A stretch of DNA of 64,000 bases from Flagellimonas sediminis (GTDB lineage Bacteria > Bacteroidota > Bacteroidia > Flavobacteriales > Flavobacteriaceae), in the NCBI RefSeq assembly GCF_010500845.1, contig NZ_JAAAMI010000001.1, forward strand, positions 620,001 through 684,000, written 5' to 3'. The notes under the pieces are model-generated. The model made no database searches, was not told where the DNA came from, and saw only the letters and a list, made by a program, of their open reading frames with translations. Positions 8,259 through 18,335 of the stretch are shown here, one piece after another. Position 1 is the first letter of the stretch, and every line of letters begins with the position of its first letter. Made by a program: the position numbers and the translations under genes.

Positions 8259-9302
8259 TTGGAAATTCAACAGCATTTATTCCTCTTTTCCTCATTAATC
8301 GGATTTTTGATTGCCCTTGCGTTGTTGTCAAGGGTTTTCACATCAAAAAAAGGGGATTTCTTCATCGGCATTGTGGTGTTGATACTTGCAATTGAACTAC
8401 TTTTTTCATGGGGCGCTCAATCGGGAATCAATAATAGTCCCAATATATTTCCATATTGGATGCTATTGAATTATCTGCTGATTCCACCCTGTATATGGTT
8501 ATTCATCAAATATCAAACAGATGATAATTTCAGATTTCTACCTTGGCATTTATGGCTTTTTCTGCCTGCCTTGATTGCCTATGCATTGGATGTTTGGTCT
8601 AAAATGGCTTCCATTTCTTTGATCAACCATACATTGTGGATTTGGTTTTCCGAATATGTACCGCTACTCGGAACGATATTGGTACTTGGGCTATTTTGGG
8701 TCAAATATTATAAGTTGAACGTGTTTAAAAATTTCAAGGCCCAAAAAAAAAGCATGCTGACCCAATTTCGATTTCTAATGCTGATGTCAAGCCTTTCCTT
8801 TGTTTGCCTTGCATGGCTGTTATTTGAATTTATTGGGTTCAAGTATTATGAAATTATTGAATACACCTTTATCATTCTTTTTCTTGGTTTGGCCTTTTTC
8901 AATTTTCTTGAAAACCAAACCTTCCCACCATTGGCACTTGAAGAAAGAAACCGTGAGTTTCCAAACTATGATGATCAGGATAATTTGGTTCTGCTGCAAA
9001 GGACAATGCAGGAAAACAGGCCCTACCTAAATCCGAATTACCCATTAAAAGAATTGGCACTTGAACTAAACCTTCCTGCCAGATATGTCTCTTTCCTCAT
9101 CAATCATTACCACCACAAAAACTATAAAGAGTACATCAATGCCTACAGGATTGATGCATTTTTGGAAAAAGTGAAGTCTGGGGAAAACAAAACCAAGACT
9201 TTCTTAGGTCTGGCAATGGAATGTGGATTCAGTTCAAAGTCAACCTTCAACCAAGTCTTTAAAAATCACATGGGCAAATCACCTTCAGAATACATTAACT
9301 GA
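8259..9302 (+). CDS. Membrane-anchored AraC-family regulator
   Basis: This 347-residue protein has about seven hydrophobic segments in residues 1-225 and a C-terminal AraC-type DNA-binding domain (about 250-347, ending FKNHMGKSPSEYIN). This architecture is common in Bacteroidota. A membrane sensor presumably passes a signal to its own DNA-binding part. The start is a TTG at 8259, preceded by AAAAGG; no suitable ATG occurs earlier in frame. The DUF4932 gene follows 104 bases later and is a possible target. Confidence 0.85.
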   Translation: MEIQQHLFLFSSLIGFLIALALLSRVFTSKKGDFFIGIVVLILAIELLFSWGAQSGINNSPNIFPYWMLLNYLLIPPCIWLFIKYQTDDNFRFLPWHLWLFLPALIAYALDVWSKMASISLINHTLWIWFSEYVPLLGTILVLGLFWVKYYKLNVFKNFKAQKKSMLTQFRFLMLMSSLSFVCLAWLLFEFIGFKYYEIIEYTFIILFLGLAFFNFLENQTFPPLALEERNREFPNYDDQDNLVLLQRTMQENRPYLNPNYPLKELALELNLPARYVSFLINHYHHKNYKEYINAYRIDAFLEKVKSGENKTKTFLGLAMECGFSSKSTFNQVFKNHMGKSPSEYIN

Positions 9303-9406
9303 TAAGTGTTTTACCTAAATGTGTCCTATAACACGTTTTCACACTTCTGAAAACATGTTATGGGTCGATTGCCATTATCTTAAAGTATTTCTTTGGCCAA
9401 AAACTA

Positions 9407-10444
9407 ATGATGAAGATTCTAATTTCCATTTATGCTTTCCTATTTGTGCTTAAAAGTCAGGCACAAGAGGCAGATCTAAACATCCATTTCCTCAAAAACA
9501 TTGAATTCCTAGGATATATCATTGAGCTTGGGGACCCATCGGATAACGATCCCGATCATCCGATTTCAAAACTGATCCATCAATATCCGGAAAATGGCAC
9601 CAAAAAATCACTAGAAGAGATTTTCGGCATGGGAGCCGATATAGATTACGGTGTTTTCATCTCATTAATGTATAATTTACCAGAATTCCCACTTGACCCA
9701 AACTATCTATTACCTGAAGAACAAGCTGCTAAATTGGGTTTTAAAACCGATGAGGAATTCAACTTTATCCGAAAACTGGTCCAAAAAGTGGATGCCTTTT
9801 ACACTGAATCGCATTTTGAAACGATTTGGAATGATTTGAAACCCTACCGTGACTCTACTTTGATTCAAATAAAAGAATTCAATGAAATCCCATCAATTAT
9901 CAAGGAAATAGAATCCTTTTACGGATCCTCTTTTACTCAATATGATATTGTACCAAGTTTGACCATTTGGTCAGGCCCTGGGTGGGGAGGAGCAAATGCT
10001 GAAGGAAATACGGCCCGATTCATTCTTGGACCCATAGAAAAGGATTATATTTTTAAAATGGAAGGTTTTCAAAGTCTTGCCGTCCATGAATTTGGACATG
10101 CATTTGCTGACCAGATAGTGCTTCAACATAATGCCGAGCTTAAAGAAACAGAAGCGTTGTTTCATCCTATAGAGACGGAAATGGGACCCCAAGGTTATTA
10201 TAACTGGAAAACCTGTGTCATAGAGCATTTTGTAAGGGCCGGGGAAGTCATAATTTTGGAACAATTGAAGAATCAGTCCAGAAGCGAAGCTCTGTTGCAA
10301 GAATACAGAGATAATCGAAAGTTTATATATCTCGACTTCATTGTTCAAAAACTTAAGGAATATAGGGCAGCGAACAAGCTTGGTTACAAAAATTCGGTAA
10401 AGACTACTTTATTGGACCTTCATGATTCGTATTTGAAGGACTGA
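9407..10444 (+). CDS. Exported DUF4932-like putative metalloprotease
   Basis: The 345-residue protein starts with a cleavable signal (MMKILISIYAFLFVLKSQAQ). It carries HEFGHAF (His227, Glu228, His231), an HExxH zinc motif. A later acidic segment, CVIEHFVRAGEVIILE, could supply the third ligand of a gluzincin-type site. The whole resembles DUF4932, an uncharacterised family; peptidase activity is inferred from the motif. The second Met (9410) may be the true start. Confidence 0.75.
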   Translation: MMKILISIYAFLFVLKSQAQEADLNIHFLKNIEFLGYIIELGDPSDNDPDHPISKLIHQYPENGTKKSLEEIFGMGADIDYGVFISLMYNLPEFPLDPNYLLPEEQAAKLGFKTDEEFNFIRKLVQKVDAFYTESHFETIWNDLKPYRDSTLIQIKEFNEIPSIIKEIESFYGSSFTQYDIVPSLTIWSGPGWGGANAEGNTARFILGPIEKDYIFKMEGFQSLAVHEFGHAFADQIVLQHNAELKETEALFHPIETEMGPQGYYNWKTCVIEHFVRAGEVIILEQLKNQSRSEALLQEYRDNRKFIYLDFIVQKLKEYRAANKLGYKNSVKTTLLDLHDSYLKD

Positions 10445-10484
10445 TTATATCCGAGAAATAAATCTAAAAAGTATCATGGAATAT

Positions 10485-10569
10485 CGTCATGCTGAACTTG
10501 TTTCAGCATCTCACTAATGATTGAAATTTTATGGCTTGATGAGACCCTGAAATGAATTCTGGGTGACGA
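10485..10569. repeat. Dispersed inverted repeat (CGTCATGCTGAACTTG type)
   Basis: The left arm CGTCATGCTGAACTTGTTTC and the right arm CCTGAAATGAATTCTGGGTG form an imperfect palindrome, a repeat class common in Bacteroidota intergenic regions. It lies between convergent genes, where it may also help stop transcription. Confidence 0.7.
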
Positions 10570-10670
10570 CTAAAACAGTATGATAGGAAGGAAGATCAAC
10601 TTCACCAGCCTTTCCAGCCTTCGGGTTTCCCCATTAAAATGGAGGTTGATTTTAATGGATGCCATAGCGA

Positions 10671-12866
10671 TCAGTTTTTGTAGAACTTGGTACTCTTGAT
10701 ACCGGCATAGTCCTGTACAACCAAAACATACAGTCCGGATGAAAGGGATGATACGTTGATAGACCCTTCCGTATTACCCCTTTTAATCACATTACCTGCT
10801 GTGGTTACAATGGAGTATTGGGCATCTTTGGACAATTCGGCCTCAACGTTCAAATAGTCAACGGCGGGGTTGGGGAACACGGAAATGTTCAGCTCTTGCG
10901 GATAGCTGAGGGGAGCATAGCTCATCATTTGCGTCTCCTCGCCGTTAAATTCAAATTCGATGGTCTCTGAAAATTCGGATACTGCATTTTCGGTACAGAT
11001 GGAGCGGACACGGGCTTCGTATACCTTACCCATTTCCAAATTGGCCAGTTCAAAACTGCTGTCCCAAACAAATTCACTGGTCCAGTCGTCCGTATCAATA
11101 CTTTTATATTGAACCTCAAAAAGGGTTTCTTCCGCTTCATTCCAAGCCATAGTGGAACTTTCTAGAGATGAAGACACCAATTCCAAATCGGATGGCGTTT
11201 CAATGGAACATTTGGATACCTGTGCGCCGGAAACGATCAAAGAAAAATCCTGGGTTGTGTTTTTCAAGTTTCCTTTATGGGTTACGGTAATAGTATAGGT
11301 TCCAGTGGCATTGCCAATTTCAATTCTTTCATAGGGATCCACTTTGTTATCCCCTTTTGTGGCAGCATCGTTGGCTTTGGTAGGATTCAGTTTCCAAGGC
11401 AGGTAAGTTTCTCCGTTTTTGGTAATCCTGATATCCAGATCATTGATCAAGGCGGCAGTGGTGTTGTTCAAATCCCCACGGTTCACATATTCCCCTTCAG
11501 GGTCTGTCCAAGAAATAGAAGCCATCAAAGGTTCGTTTCCGTTGGCCACCACTGTGATAGTGAAACTTTCTCCATTGGCAAGACTTTCTTCTTGGATCAA
11601 GCTGGTATATTCCTTATTTTGAAGCAATTCGGCAGCCGTTTTGGCATTCATTACTCCCCAACCCATTTTATAGTCAGGACCCTTGGCTCCCACGTCATCC
11701 GCAGTATGAAGGGCCAAACCCTTAAGGGTTGCCGCTTTCATATAGGTCCCGAACAATTCTTCATGGTACTGTTGCAACAACAAAAGGGATCCTGTAACAC
11801 CAGGAGCGGCCATAGAAGTACCTGAAGATACTTGATAGCTACTGTTGGTCGCCGAACTGGTGGAAAGGATATTGGAACCATCCCCAGCCAAATCTGGCTT
11901 CACACGGCCATCATCCACAGGTCCAAAACTGCTATATCCCGCAACTGAAGCTTTTACCAGATTTCCTTTGCTGTCGATTTCCGTGTTTGCACCTGCGATG
12001 GTCAATCCGTTTTTGGTGGTAGTAAATCCAAGCAATAAATCGAACCCATCGGCGGTCTTACCAAAATTAGGGGAAGCGTTATCGTACGAATTTTGGGCAT
12101 TTCCTGCAGCGGTCACCATTAAATAATATGGTGCATTGTACATGATCTTGTCCCAATCCTGTGTTACTTTGATGTAGGCCCCAAAATACCAATCCGGCAC
12201 CCTGTCAGAAAGGATTCCGTAGGAATGGTTGCTCAACAACATGCCATTGGAGGCAGCTTCGGCCACTTCAATTTTATCACGGCTCCAATCGTAGGTCATG
12301 GCCTGTGCGCCATAGGCCACTCCTTGGGCATTTGCCTCTACTCCTGAGGAAATCAGATTTCCGGTAACCAAAGTGGAGTGAAGGCTAACTTCACTGGAAC
12401 CATCCGCATTTTTGGCACGAGTATCAAATTCTTGATGGGTAGTCAGGGCGATACCGGCATCCCAAACACCCACTTCCATACCGCTACCTGTCAGTCCCAA
12501 ATTCAAAAGACCATTATCATAAAGGGTATAGGCCCTAGAGGTTTGGGTGGATGGATCGTTCAATGTAGTATAGTACAATGGGGTTCCATCGGAACCGATA
12601 GCTTTCAACGCAATAGGGGAACCATCAATGGCTTTTTCGGAAATCCTGATTCCTTTTGAGGCCTTCAATTGGCTAATTTTTTGAGCTGTATTTTGATGTT
12701 CGGCCTCCAATTCAGAAATGAATGAAGCCATTTTACTTTGATTGTAGGTAGCCTTTATCTGTTCCTTGGCCTTTTGGGATTGACCCAAAACAGAACATAT
12801 TCCCAAAACTGAAAATAAAATGGAGAAGATCGCTCCCTTTGCCCCGATAGGTAACTTGTAATCCAT
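10671..12866 (-). CDS. T9SS-secreted subtilisin-like serine protease (S8)
   Basis: The 731-residue protein has an N-terminal signal, then a subtilase domain with catalytic Asp136 (GVWDAG), His163 (LHSTLVTG), oxyanion Asn256 (AAGN) and Ser351 (SGTSMAAPG). It is followed by a jelly-roll/P-like beta domain (about 420-550), a fibronectin III-like module (about 555-645) and a C-terminal type A T9SS sorting tail (SVFPNPAVDYLNVE to the final KSTKFYKN). It should therefore cross the outer membrane by the type IX system and be released or surface-attached. It stands alone, with a long upstream region containing an inverted repeat. Confidence 0.95.
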   Translation of the reverse strand: MDYKLPIGAKGAIFSILFSVLGICSVLGQSQKAKEQIKATYNQSKMASFISELEAEHQNTAQKISQLKASKGIRISEKAIDGSPIALKAIGSDGTPLYYTTLNDPSTQTSRAYTLYDNGLLNLGLTGSGMEVGVWDAGIALTTHQEFDTRAKNADGSSEVSLHSTLVTGNLISSGVEANAQGVAYGAQAMTYDWSRDKIEVAEAASNGMLLSNHSYGILSDRVPDWYFGAYIKVTQDWDKIMYNAPYYLMVTAAGNAQNSYDNASPNFGKTADGFDLLLGFTTTKNGLTIAGANTEIDSKGNLVKASVAGYSSFGPVDDGRVKPDLAGDGSNILSTSSATNSSYQVSSGTSMAAPGVTGSLLLLQQYHEELFGTYMKAATLKGLALHTADDVGAKGPDYKMGWGVMNAKTAAELLQNKEYTSLIQEESLANGESFTITVVANGNEPLMASISWTDPEGEYVNRGDLNNTTAALINDLDIRITKNGETYLPWKLNPTKANDAATKGDNKVDPYERIEIGNATGTYTITVTHKGNLKNTTQDFSLIVSGAQVSKCSIETPSDLELVSSSLESSTMAWNEAEETLFEVQYKSIDTDDWTSEFVWDSSFELANLEMGKVYEARVRSICTENAVSEFSETIEFEFNGEETQMMSYAPLSYPQELNISVFPNPAVDYLNVEAELSKDAQYSIVTTAGNVIKRGNTEGSINVSSLSSGLYVLVVQDYAGIKSTKFYKN

Positions 12867-12908
12867 AGTTAAGTTAAGGTAAGATTTGGACTACGAATAT
12901 ATCAGGAT

Positions 12909-12954
12909 ATGTAGTATTCATCGATAAAAATCCTACTTTTTTCGACGAACTACA
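12909..12954 (-). promoter_or_regulatory. Imperfect inverted repeat upstream of the subtilase gene
   Basis: Arms ATGTAGTATTCATCGA (12909-12924) and TCGACGAACTACAT (12942-12955) face each other across a 17-base A/T-rich spacer, 43-88 bases before the subtilase ATG. The start-distal arm contains the TGTAGTTCRTCGA motif shared with the M43 protease promoter. This suggests a dimeric regulator site; function is inferred. Confidence 0.45.
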
Positions 12955-13015
12955 TAGTGTTTTGCTGTAAGTTGTTGTGAAAATTAACTTTTATGTAGTG
13001 TATTCTTTTTCCTAC

Positions 13016-13963
13016 TTATTTGTGTTCTTCCAAAACCACATAAACAGGAAAGTGATCACTATATCCCCCTAAATAGTTGGAGCCACCATAAGTGCGAAAA
13101 GGGTTGCCCTTGTATCTTCCTTTCCACTCCTTTAAAAATCTGGGAGAGAACACAGCCGCTTTAACAAAACTATGGGTGCCGGGTTCATAGTTCAAAAAAC
13201 TGTGGGAAACCAGGATTTGATCAAAAAGGCTCCAAGCCCCTTTGTAATTGGCACTTCCTGATACGGGAGACAATAAGGATTTCATTGGATTGATGAACTG
13301 TTTGGTAGCCATCAAGGTTTGGATACTTTCCGAATTGGGATCATCGTTAAAATCGCCCATAACGATACAGTTCGGGAATTCCTCATCAATCTTTTCCAGC
13401 CTTTGAAGAATGGTTTCTGCCGCCTTTACCCGTTTGTAACTCGTTATTTCTGCTCCCTCTCGTCTTGACGGCCAGTGGTTCACAAAAACATGCACTTCTT
13501 CTTGGTGTAACTTCCCATGTACATACAAAATGTCCCGGGTCAAATCTCTGTCTCCATTAGTGTTCGCTACCATTAGAGGTAATGTTTCGGCATGGAACAC
13601 CTGAAAATGGTCTTTGTGATAGATCAGTGCAGTATCAATGCCTCGTTCATCGGGGGAGTCAAAATGAACAAAGTCGTAGTTGATATCCCTTAGCTTTTTC
13701 GATTTTAGCAACGCCCTGATTACAGTTTTGTTCTCCACTTCTGCAATCCCGACCAATACAGGTGGAATATCGCTATCATCCAACCCAATTTTGGAAATCG
13801 TCTTGGAAATCTTACTTACCTTTTTCCTGAACTTGGACTCGGTCCATCGCCTAAAACCCTTAGGTGTAAAGTCATCATCCAAGGAATAGGGGTCGTCCGT
13901 GGTATCAAAAAAATTTTCGAGGTTGTAAAACGCTACCGTGTACTTGTCTTTGGAACTGTACAA
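13016..13963 (-). CDS. Endonuclease/exonuclease/phosphatase-family hydrolase
   Basis: This 315-residue protein belongs to the Mg-dependent EEP fold: FYNLENFFD near the start, GIAEVEN (metal-binding Glu), FVNHWPSRR, MGDFNDDP and the final YSDHFPVYV. Substrates across the family range from DNA to phospholipids and inositol phosphates, so none is assigned. The only plausible start is a TTG at 13961-13963, because a stop lies eight codons upstream with no ATG between. No signal peptide is seen. Confidence 0.85.
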   Translation of the reverse strand: MYSSKDKYTVAFYNLENFFDTTDDPYSLDDDFTPKGFRRWTESKFRKKVSKISKTISKIGLDDSDIPPVLVGIAEVENKTVIRALLKSKKLRDINYDFVHFDSPDERGIDTALIYHKDHFQVFHAETLPLMVANTNGDRDLTRDILYVHGKLHQEEVHVFVNHWPSRREGAEITSYKRVKAAETILQRLEKIDEEFPNCIVMGDFNDDPNSESIQTLMATKQFINPMKSLLSPVSGSANYKGAWSLFDQILVSHSFLNYEPGTHSFVKAAVFSPRFLKEWKGRYKGNPFRTYGGSNYLGGYSDHFPVYVVLEEHK

Positions 13964-14019
13964 TTTGCTTTTGCCTTTAGAAGTTCATCCATTGCAAAGT
14001 ACAAAATCGAATAGATTCC

Positions 14020-16761
14020 TTACTCCTTTTCCGGTTTAGGTTCTGTTGCCTTTCCTTTTATGCTTTCCCATCCATCAGGGGTTTCCCGTTTGGCATGGGG
14101 CAATTGGTTCGCATACAACAACGCATTGAACAAAGTTCGGTACGTGCCCATGGGTTGTCCTCGCCATTGCGGTTGAAACCCGAACAACAACACATGCCCT
14201 TTTCCATGTTTTACGTCCAAAGCTGCCGCATTCCCGTTCATGAAATTTTCTCCGACGAGGTAGCCTGACATTAATGGGGAACCTTGTGCCTGGTATTTGG
14301 CCAACACTTCTCCTTCAAAACCTTCCTCGGTACTGAAAACAGGGCTACTATACACAAATACATTGGCCTTGTCCATCATTCCTGCCATAACCGGATGACT
14401 TGGATTGGTTTCCACTTGCATGATGGAACCACCGGTAAAGAACTTGGCCCTGTCCACATGATCCACCACATTTTTAACTGGCAGGTGCAACGCCTGAATG
14501 GCAAAATCGGAGCTTCGGTTCAAGGTGACCAGTGTCCCTCCTTGTTTTACAAAAGTATTGAGGTTCCGGGCACCTAATTCTCCCAATCCTCCGGCATATT
14601 GAGGAGGTGCGGAACCTGGTTGCAGTCCATTTTCTATGGATCCAGGCCATTCGGATGCCATCACGATCACATCAAAACGTTCTTTTAGATTGTCCAACAT
14701 AAAATCCGAATTGCGAAGTGAGGCATATCCAAAGCCAAAATTGTCCAGCAACCAACGGGTCCATCCCATATCCATACTGGCGGTCCAGGGTCGGTACACG
14801 CCAATCCGTGTTTTTACTTTGGATGAGCCCGAACCGGAACCTAAAACTCCGTTGATGGCATAGTCGTTTACCCATTGTTGCATTTTGCCTCGACTTACAC
14901 CTTGAATTCCGTATTTTTTGGATTTGGCGTCATACACCACGGAGGATCCAGAGTTCATGGCTTCGGCAATGACCCTAAAGCTATTGTTTTCCGCTGGGTC
15001 CAGCCAAAGGGTACTGCCGCTACCGCGGAGTGTTCCAGGCAAGGGTTTGATGCCAGCAGCTACTTTATCCGTATCGAAACCTGCTCCGGGAGCAAAGTCA
15101 ACCTTGCTCATATCCTTGTTTTCATCATCAGTGGTTTGCAAAGGCGTGCCTTCCACGGGTTTTAAGGCATTTCGGAAATCATCGGACAAAGGCACCATAC
15201 CGGTGATTACATTCACTTCCATTTGAAAGGGGAGGGTCCAACCGGCAGCATCATAAGGTTGTTCCAATGGGCCATCAGGAGATTCCCTTAGATCGGGATA
15301 TACCTGCACGTCCAAAACCTGACGGGTCATTTCGGCAAATTCCTGGTCCATGGGAATTACCCAAGTTCCTTTGGGATACGTCACCCCCGAATATTCCATC
15401 GGTTTTTCCAACTGTGAAATTTGAATCCCATTGAAGGCCAATCTTTTCAACAGTTCCACAGGCCGAACAGGATCCCGTTGCTTTTGGGGAACTATATAGG
15501 CAAACGGCGGCTCGTTCTTATATTTTTCTATGGTATTGATTCCAGACTGATACTTGTTGAAGAGTAGCATTTCCTTGTATTTCGCGGCATAATCCAACAC
15601 CGCAACAGATGCTACTTGCATGTACTGCATGGCATCGGCCAACCGCCACCAACCGCCTTTCCATGGACTACTGTAAAGCGATTCAACCCGAAGATCGCGA
15701 CGGTCTTTTGGAAAATCGCTCAACGTATAAAAATAAGGTGTGGCATATCGATACAGAGCCGTTTCCGTCCAAAACGATGGGATGTTCTGCATCATAGGCA
15801 AGTAATCGATATACCCAGGATACCAGGCATCAAAACCTTGACCCATATGAACTGCACCGGGCAAACCTTCCGATTCTAAATCCCGTGCCATGGCCATCCC
15901 GATCATGTTTACTTCCCTGGCCATTAACGGAGGTGTTTGCGGAGCTACCGGTTCGGCAAATGGTGGTAGCCAAATCCGTGTTGGGAACGGTGAGGATTGA
16001 TGGTGTACATGGATGATATTAGGCTCCCATTCCCTCCAAGTGCGGCCTACCACACGCGATTCCAACATATTCAACATATAGGCGTCACGGTTGTTGTCAT
16101 GCCCCACATATTTTTGATAAAGCCATGGTGTCCTGGCCGTTTCGTAAGGCGTTCCCACATTGCCCATATACCAATTGGAGATGATATCCTGCCCATCGGG
16201 GTTCAGGGACGGCCAAAGCACCAAGATTACATTGTCCAATATGGCTTTGAACTTTGGGGTATCCGCCTCACTTATAATTTGATGCGCCAAGGTGATAATG
16301 TGTTGCGCCCCGGCCACTTCCGAAGCATGAAGTCCACCACTAAGATCCACTATGGCCTTTCCTTCAGCAGCCAATTGTCTTGCCAGTTCCTTGGTTATCC
16401 CTTTGGGATGGGCCAAGGCTTTGGAGATTTCTTTGTAATGCTCTACTTTGTCCAAATTTGCTTTGGAGGAAATCAGTACATAATACCAAGTACGGCCTTC
16501 GGACGTTTTTCCGGTTTCACGCATTTCGACCAAATCACTGGCGGCATCCAGTTTTTTGAAATACTCGATGGACTGTTCATACGTGGCCAAATGAAAATCG
16601 GAACCTACTTTGAAACCAATGACCTCCTCCGGTTTCGGGATGGCTGTATTTTGGGCTTGAAGACCGCTAAAAATCAAGGTGAAAAATAGAAAAATCGTCA
16701 GGACGGGGGAAGAAAAACGACAGTTTCCTCCGCTTTGGGCAGAATCCATCTGGAGCATCAT
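14020..16761 (-). CDS. Exported M14-family zinc carboxypeptidase
   Basis: The 913-residue protein has a signal sequence (hydrophobic stretch 20-36, ending LQAQ). A peptidase M14 domain covers about residues 55-380 with HASE (zinc ligands His145 and Glu148) and a histidine cluster HVHHQ (251-255) containing the third ligand; FWTETALYRY probably holds the catalytic Glu. The remaining 500 residues contain a ThuA/GATase-like segment typical of large Bacteroidota M14 proteins. No T9SS tail is present. Several Met codons at the start (1, 2, 5) make the exact start uncertain. Confidence 0.9.
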   Translation of the reverse strand: MMLQMDSAQSGGNCRFSSPVLTIFLFFTLIFSGLQAQNTAIPKPEEVIGFKVGSDFHLATYEQSIEYFKKLDAASDLVEMRETGKTSEGRTWYYVLISSKANLDKVEHYKEISKALAHPKGITKELARQLAAEGKAIVDLSGGLHASEVAGAQHIITLAHQIISEADTPKFKAILDNVILVLWPSLNPDGQDIISNWYMGNVGTPYETARTPWLYQKYVGHDNNRDAYMLNMLESRVVGRTWREWEPNIIHVHHQSSPFPTRIWLPPFAEPVAPQTPPLMAREVNMIGMAMARDLESEGLPGAVHMGQGFDAWYPGYIDYLPMMQNIPSFWTETALYRYATPYFYTLSDFPKDRRDLRVESLYSSPWKGGWWRLADAMQYMQVASVAVLDYAAKYKEMLLFNKYQSGINTIEKYKNEPPFAYIVPQKQRDPVRPVELLKRLAFNGIQISQLEKPMEYSGVTYPKGTWVIPMDQEFAEMTRQVLDVQVYPDLRESPDGPLEQPYDAAGWTLPFQMEVNVITGMVPLSDDFRNALKPVEGTPLQTTDDENKDMSKVDFAPGAGFDTDKVAAGIKPLPGTLRGSGSTLWLDPAENNSFRVIAEAMNSGSSVVYDAKSKKYGIQGVSRGKMQQWVNDYAINGVLGSGSGSSKVKTRIGVYRPWTASMDMGWTRWLLDNFGFGYASLRNSDFMLDNLKERFDVIVMASEWPGSIENGLQPGSAPPQYAGGLGELGARNLNTFVKQGGTLVTLNRSSDFAIQALHLPVKNVVDHVDRAKFFTGGSIMQVETNPSHPVMAGMMDKANVFVYSSPVFSTEEGFEGEVLAKYQAQGSPLMSGYLVGENFMNGNAAALDVKHGKGHVLLFGFQPQWRGQPMGTYRTLFNALLYANQLPHAKRETPDGWESIKGKATEPKPEKE

Positions 16762-16881
16762 TTTGAGTTAGGTTGAATTAAGTCCTCAAGATAGGAAACA
16801 ATGCGTTCAAATTATAGTGTTTTTCCGTGTTCACCACCCTTTAAAAGCCCAAGAACCAAAATCAGCTTCCAAAACATTGTG

Positions 16882-16889
16882 TAGATTTG
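16882..16889 (+). promoter_or_regulatory. Candidate -7 promoter box for hflX (TAGATTTG)
   Basis: The sequence matches the Bacteroidota -7 consensus TAnnTTTG and lies 17 bases before the hflX ATG. No clear -33 TTG is seen at the usual distance, so support is modest. Confidence 0.35.
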
Positions 16890-16906
16890 TACTTTAATTC
16901 CTTTTG

Positions 16907-18118
16907 ATGCTAGAAAAGAAGTCGATTGATTATGAAAAGGCGATACTCGTAGGGGTCATTACCCAAACACAGGATGAGACCAAAGTAAATGAGTATCTGG
17001 ACGAACTGGAGTTTTTGACCTACACGGCGGGGGGCGAAGTGAAGAAACGCTTTGTGCAGCGAATTGACGTGCCCAATCCCAAGACCTATATCGGTAGCGG
17101 TAAGATGGAAGAGGTGGAACATTTCGTGAATGAAAACGAAATTGGTTCCGTCATTTTTGACGACGAATTGACCCCGGCGCAGCAGAAAAACATTGAAAAA
17201 ATCCTGCGATGTAAGATCTTGGACAGGACCGGTCTTATCCTCGACATATTTGCCCAAAGGGCAGAGACCAGCTATGCCCGGACCCAAGTAGAACTGGCCC
17301 AATACGAATACCTTTTACCCAGATTGACGGGACTTTGGACGCACTTGGAGCGTCAACGTGGGGGTATCGGTATGCGTGGACCTGGGGAAACGGAAATTGA
17401 AACGGATAGAAGGATTGTTCGAGACCGTATTGCCCTTTTAAAAAAGAAACTGATGAAGATCGACCGCCAAATGGAGACCCAGCGTGGCAACCGTGGTGCC
17501 TTGGTGCGTGTGGCATTGGTCGGTTATACCAACGTGGGCAAGTCCACTTTGATGAACGTGATCAGTAAAAGTGAAGTGTTCGCCGAAAACAAGCTGTTTG
17601 CCACTTTGGACACTACGGTCAGGAAAGTCGTTATCGGCAATTTGCCCTTTCTGTTGAGTGATACGGTAGGATTCATCCGAAAGTTGCCTACCCAACTGGT
17701 GGAAAGTTTTAAAAGTACGTTGGATGAGGTCCGGGAAGCCGATTTGTTGTTGCACGTAGTGGATATTTCCCATCCCAATTTTGAGGAACACATCGCTTCG
17801 GTAAACCAAATTTTGGGTGAAATAGGCTGTGCCGAAAAGAAGACCATCATGGTCTTCAACAAAATAGACCAGTACCATCCTGAGACCATTGAAGAGGACG
17901 ATTTGGTCACCGAACGCACCTCTGCCCATTTTACTTTGGAGGAATGGAAGAATACCTGGTTCAACAAGATTGGGGACAGGGCCCTTTTTATTTCCGCCTT
18001 GAACAAGGAAAATCTGGAAGAATTCCGAAAAAGGGTGTATGACGAAGTGAGGGACATCCATGTGACCCGATTCCCATACAACAACTTTCTATATCCAGAA
18101 CATTTGGATGAACTTTAA
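16907..18118 (+). CDS. hflX: HflX, ribosome-associated GTPase
   Basis: HflX is a GTPase that binds and rescues or splits stalled ribosomes. The 403-residue protein has the N-terminal HflX domain with GGIGMRGPGETEIETDRR, then a GTPase domain with G1 GYTNVGKSTL, G3 DTVGF and G4 NKID. Length is normal. The ATG at 16907 is used; a TTG directly before it would add one residue. It converges on the DUF3078 gene with a shared terminator between them. Confidence 0.96.
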   Translation: MLEKKSIDYEKAILVGVITQTQDETKVNEYLDELEFLTYTAGGEVKKRFVQRIDVPNPKTYIGSGKMEEVEHFVNENEIGSVIFDDELTPAQQKNIEKILRCKILDRTGLILDIFAQRAETSYARTQVELAQYEYLLPRLTGLWTHLERQRGGIGMRGPGETEIETDRRIVRDRIALLKKKLMKIDRQMETQRGNRGALVRVALVGYTNVGKSTLMNVISKSEVFAENKLFATLDTTVRKVVIGNLPFLLSDTVGFIRKLPTQLVESFKSTLDEVREADLLLHVVDISHPNFEEHIASVNQILGEIGCAEKKTIMVFNKIDQYHPETIEEDDLVTERTSAHFTLEEWKNTWFNKIGDRALFISALNKENLEEFRKRVYDEVRDIHVTRFPYNNFLYPEHLDEL

Positions 18119-18335
18119 ATCTTAAAGATTAACCGCCCAATTTTTACGATGACTTGTCTTTTTGGATAAGCCTACCACAACTTTTAGCGAGTTCACAACA
18201 AAAGTTTAGGCAATAACTACATTAGGACTACTTTCATATTGTTTTTAAGTCATTTAGTGTCGACCCCACGATCTTCATTGATCTTAACCTACTTAGACCA
18301 TGGTTTAAAACTTGAAAAATCATCTGATACCCCAC

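Noticed and set aside
11277..11825. 182-codon open frame on the plus strand
   Set aside because: It lies wholly within the subtilase gene on the opposite strand, and the translation shows no family features; it is a codon-bias shadow.
15997..16689. 230-codon open frame on the plus strand
   Set aside because: It is antisense to the M14 carboxypeptidase coding region, which has clear active-site motifs; the antisense peptide has none.
17438..18061. 207- and 186-codon frames antisense to hflX
   Set aside because: HflX GTPase motifs are intact on the plus strand, so these are shadows.
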